This document shows, in pieces, positions 11,782 to 12,553 of a stretch of DNA of 12,553 nt. The stretch spans positions 5,449-18,001 of the forward strand of contig MFLS01000032.1 in NCBI GenBank assembly GCA_001781625.1, written 5' to 3'. The number at the start of each line of letters is the position of its first letter. Within the stretch, counting starts at the first letter, position 1. The notes below the pieces were generated by a model. The model saw only the letters and a list, made by a program, of their open reading frames with translations, was not told where the DNA came from and searched no databases. The position numbers and the translations under genes were made by a program. This stretch comes from Candidatus Kaiserbacteria bacterium RIFCSPHIGHO2_12_FULL_56_13 (GTDB lineage Bacteria; Patescibacteriota; Minisyncoccia; Phycocordibacterales; Phycocordibacteraceae).

Positions 11782-12354
11782 TTAGATAAACTTGAATTCG
11801 CGGAAGACGGCTTCGTAGCGCGCCATCGTGCGACGCGCGAGCACTTCAGAAAGATCGAACGACGAACCCGTGTGCGCAATCTGGTTCCTCACCTTATGCG
11901 CCTCCCATGCGTCCTCGAGGGTGTCGAAGTCGGAGGGCTCAATTTGCTTTAACTTCTCTCCTACACTGTCGCCCGCGTAGCCCTGGCGCGTCAGCATCTC
12001 GTCAAGGACAATGTCGGCTTCGATAATCGCCTGCCGCCAACTTGCGGGGTCGCTCGCCTCCATCAAAGACTCGATGTGCTCCCACCGAGGGTTCGGGCCT
12101 CCCGCTTCGGGAGCAACGATGAGCTCCCCCAACTGCTCTTCTTCGCGCTTTCGGAGATCATAAATGCGCATCATGGCATAAACGATGAAAAGGAGGCCAA
12201 GGACGATGATCGCGTAACCCACGATGATTATCCACTGCCAGAGCTCGGCGAGCCAAACGGAAAGACTCGCCACCCCATAGCAGCCGCCCGTGACGCACTC
12301 GTAGATAAGTCGGAACCAGTATTCGAGATTCAGGCCAGTCTCGACGGTGTTCAT
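11782..12354 (-). CDS. Membrane-anchored protein with HEPN-like RNxxxH domain
   Basis: A 190-residue protein. A short N-terminal segment is followed by one or two closely spaced hydrophobic stretches (about 28-63, including WIIIVGYAIIVLGLLFIVYAM), then a basic stop-transfer RIYDLRKREEE, placing residues 64-190 in the cytoplasm. The cytoplasmic part is helical: WRQAIIEADIVLDEML (106-121), GYxGDSxGEKLK (125-136), and WEAHKVRNQIAHTG (150-163), then REF near the end. R156-x4-H161 fits the Rx4-6H signature of HEPN domains, many of which are RNases or nucleotide-binding helical bundles. I recall similar proteins as common in Patescibacteria, without known function. Leaderless start: TATAAT 8 nt before ATG, overlapping the gatA stop. 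It converges on the tRNA-Met gene. Confidence 0.75.
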   Translation of the reverse strand: MNTVETGLNLEYWFRLIYECVTGGCYGVASLSVWLAELWQWIIIVGYAIIVLGLLFIVYAMMRIYDLRKREEEQLGELIVAPEAGGPNPRWEHIESLMEASDPASWRQAIIEADIVLDEMLTRQGYAGDSVGEKLKQIEPSDFDTLEDAWEAHKVRNQIAHTGSSFDLSEVLARRTMARYEAVFREFKFI

Positions 12355-12362
12355 TGATGATG

Positions 12363-12368
12363 ATTATA
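12363..12368 (-). promoter_or_regulatory. -10 element inside the gatA stop codon region
   Basis: A perfect TATAAT whose TAA (12364-12366) is the gatA stop codon; the ATG of the next gene is 8 nt on. The -35 is weak. Confidence 0.55.
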
Positions 12369-12553
12369 TCGCGGATGCGATCGTGAAAAGGCGTTCTTCA
12401 GCGTGCTCCGACGCGGTGAAATGAATACCAACCGGCAGACCTCCCACCTCCCCCATCGGCACGGATATCGCCGGCATGCCGGTCAGATTCGCGGAGACAG
12501 TGAAGATATCTTCGAGATACATCGAGACCGGGTCGGACTTCTCGCCGATTTTA
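12364..12553 (-). CDS. gatA: Aspartyl/glutamyl-tRNA amidotransferase subunit A, C-terminal end (5' part outside window)
   Basis: The last 62 codons before TAA. GatA is the glutaminase/amidase subunit of GatCAB, which converts Glu-tRNA-Gln and Asp-tRNA-Asn to the amidated forms. The fragment reads KIGEKSDPVSMYLEDIF, then TVSANLTGMPAISVPMGEVG and LPVGIHF, which is the conserved GatA C-terminal DPLxMYxxDxFTVxANLAGLPGISVP...LPVGLQ. The Ser-cisSer-Lys catalytic triad lies outside the window. The end after LPVG is shorter than in many GatA proteins. It is followed without a gap by the HEPN-like gene, whose -10 box contains its stop. Confidence 0.9.
   Translation of the reverse strand, partial: KIGEKSDPVSMYLEDIFTVSANLTGMPAISVPMGEVGGLPVGIHFTASEHAEERLFTIASAI

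Noticed and set aside
1..12553. Recoded TGA (Gly) as in Gracilibacteria/Absconditabacteria
   Set aside because: TGA ends the secreted protein gene at 9159-9161 and the small ORF at 7411-7413 at sensible positions, and no gene needs read-through of TGA.
1..12553. CRISPR arrays, transposases, integrases, attachment sites
   Set aside because: No regularly spaced repeats and no recognisable mobile-element proteins on either strand.

Overview
Bacterial DNA that looks like a compact Patescibacteria/CPR-type (Parcubacteria-like) genome. This placement is inferred from tight gene packing, start codons sitting 7-8 nt after a -10 box (leaderless mRNAs), a tRNA-Met without an encoded CCA, an isopentenyl phosphate kinase, and a small membrane protein with an RNxxxH domain of a type I associate with these genomes. 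TAG, TAA and TGA all act as stops, so the code is standard (table 11).

Region 1-4050: the 3' end of trpS (+) faces a three-gene minus-strand block: a GCS2-type carboxylate-amine ligase, an AstE/aspartoacylase-type zinc deacylase and a methyltransferase-like protein. A consensus promoter and a complete T-box antiterminator/terminator precede the ligase. A tRNA charging signal therefore controls genes that are not aminoacyl-tRNA synthetases. The UGGC bulge predicts a tRNA with discriminator G73; I could not assign the specifier codon.

Region 4020-4850: a small HAD-family phosphatase (-), a possible leaderless micro-ORF or small RNA (+), and a perfect 13-bp hairpin.

Region 4850-8500 is the most interesting part. 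A tandem GNAT acetyltransferase with an internal in-frame ribosome binding site is followed by an ATP-grasp ligase of the MvdC/MvdD (graspetide macrocyclase) type. On the opposite strand, two paralogous alpha-helical proteins sharing a W-x-WYHHAT motif flank an unannotated 58-residue ORF. That ORF has a strong Shine-Dalgarno and a C-terminal half with regularly spaced Thr/Ser then Glu/Asp, as expected of a graspetide core. GNAT plus ATP-grasp plus an acidic/hydroxyl core peptide is the microviridin-type gene set, so this may be an undescribed graspetide-like RiPP locus. The opposite-strand arrangement makes this a hypothesis.

Region 8500-12553: a secreted protein of CsgG/LpoB-like flavour, a degenerate Nudix protein, an isopentenyl phosphate kinase broken by one in-frame TAG, a secreted GH18-type hydrolase divergent from it through overlapping -10 boxes, a tRNA-Met with unusual D and T loops, a membrane-anchored HEPN-like protein, and the 3' end of gatA. 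I see no CRISPR array, transposase or rRNA. The only stretch of about 300 bp without a confident gene (8178-8501) holds a candidate small minus-strand ORF and a candidate promoter for the secreted protein.
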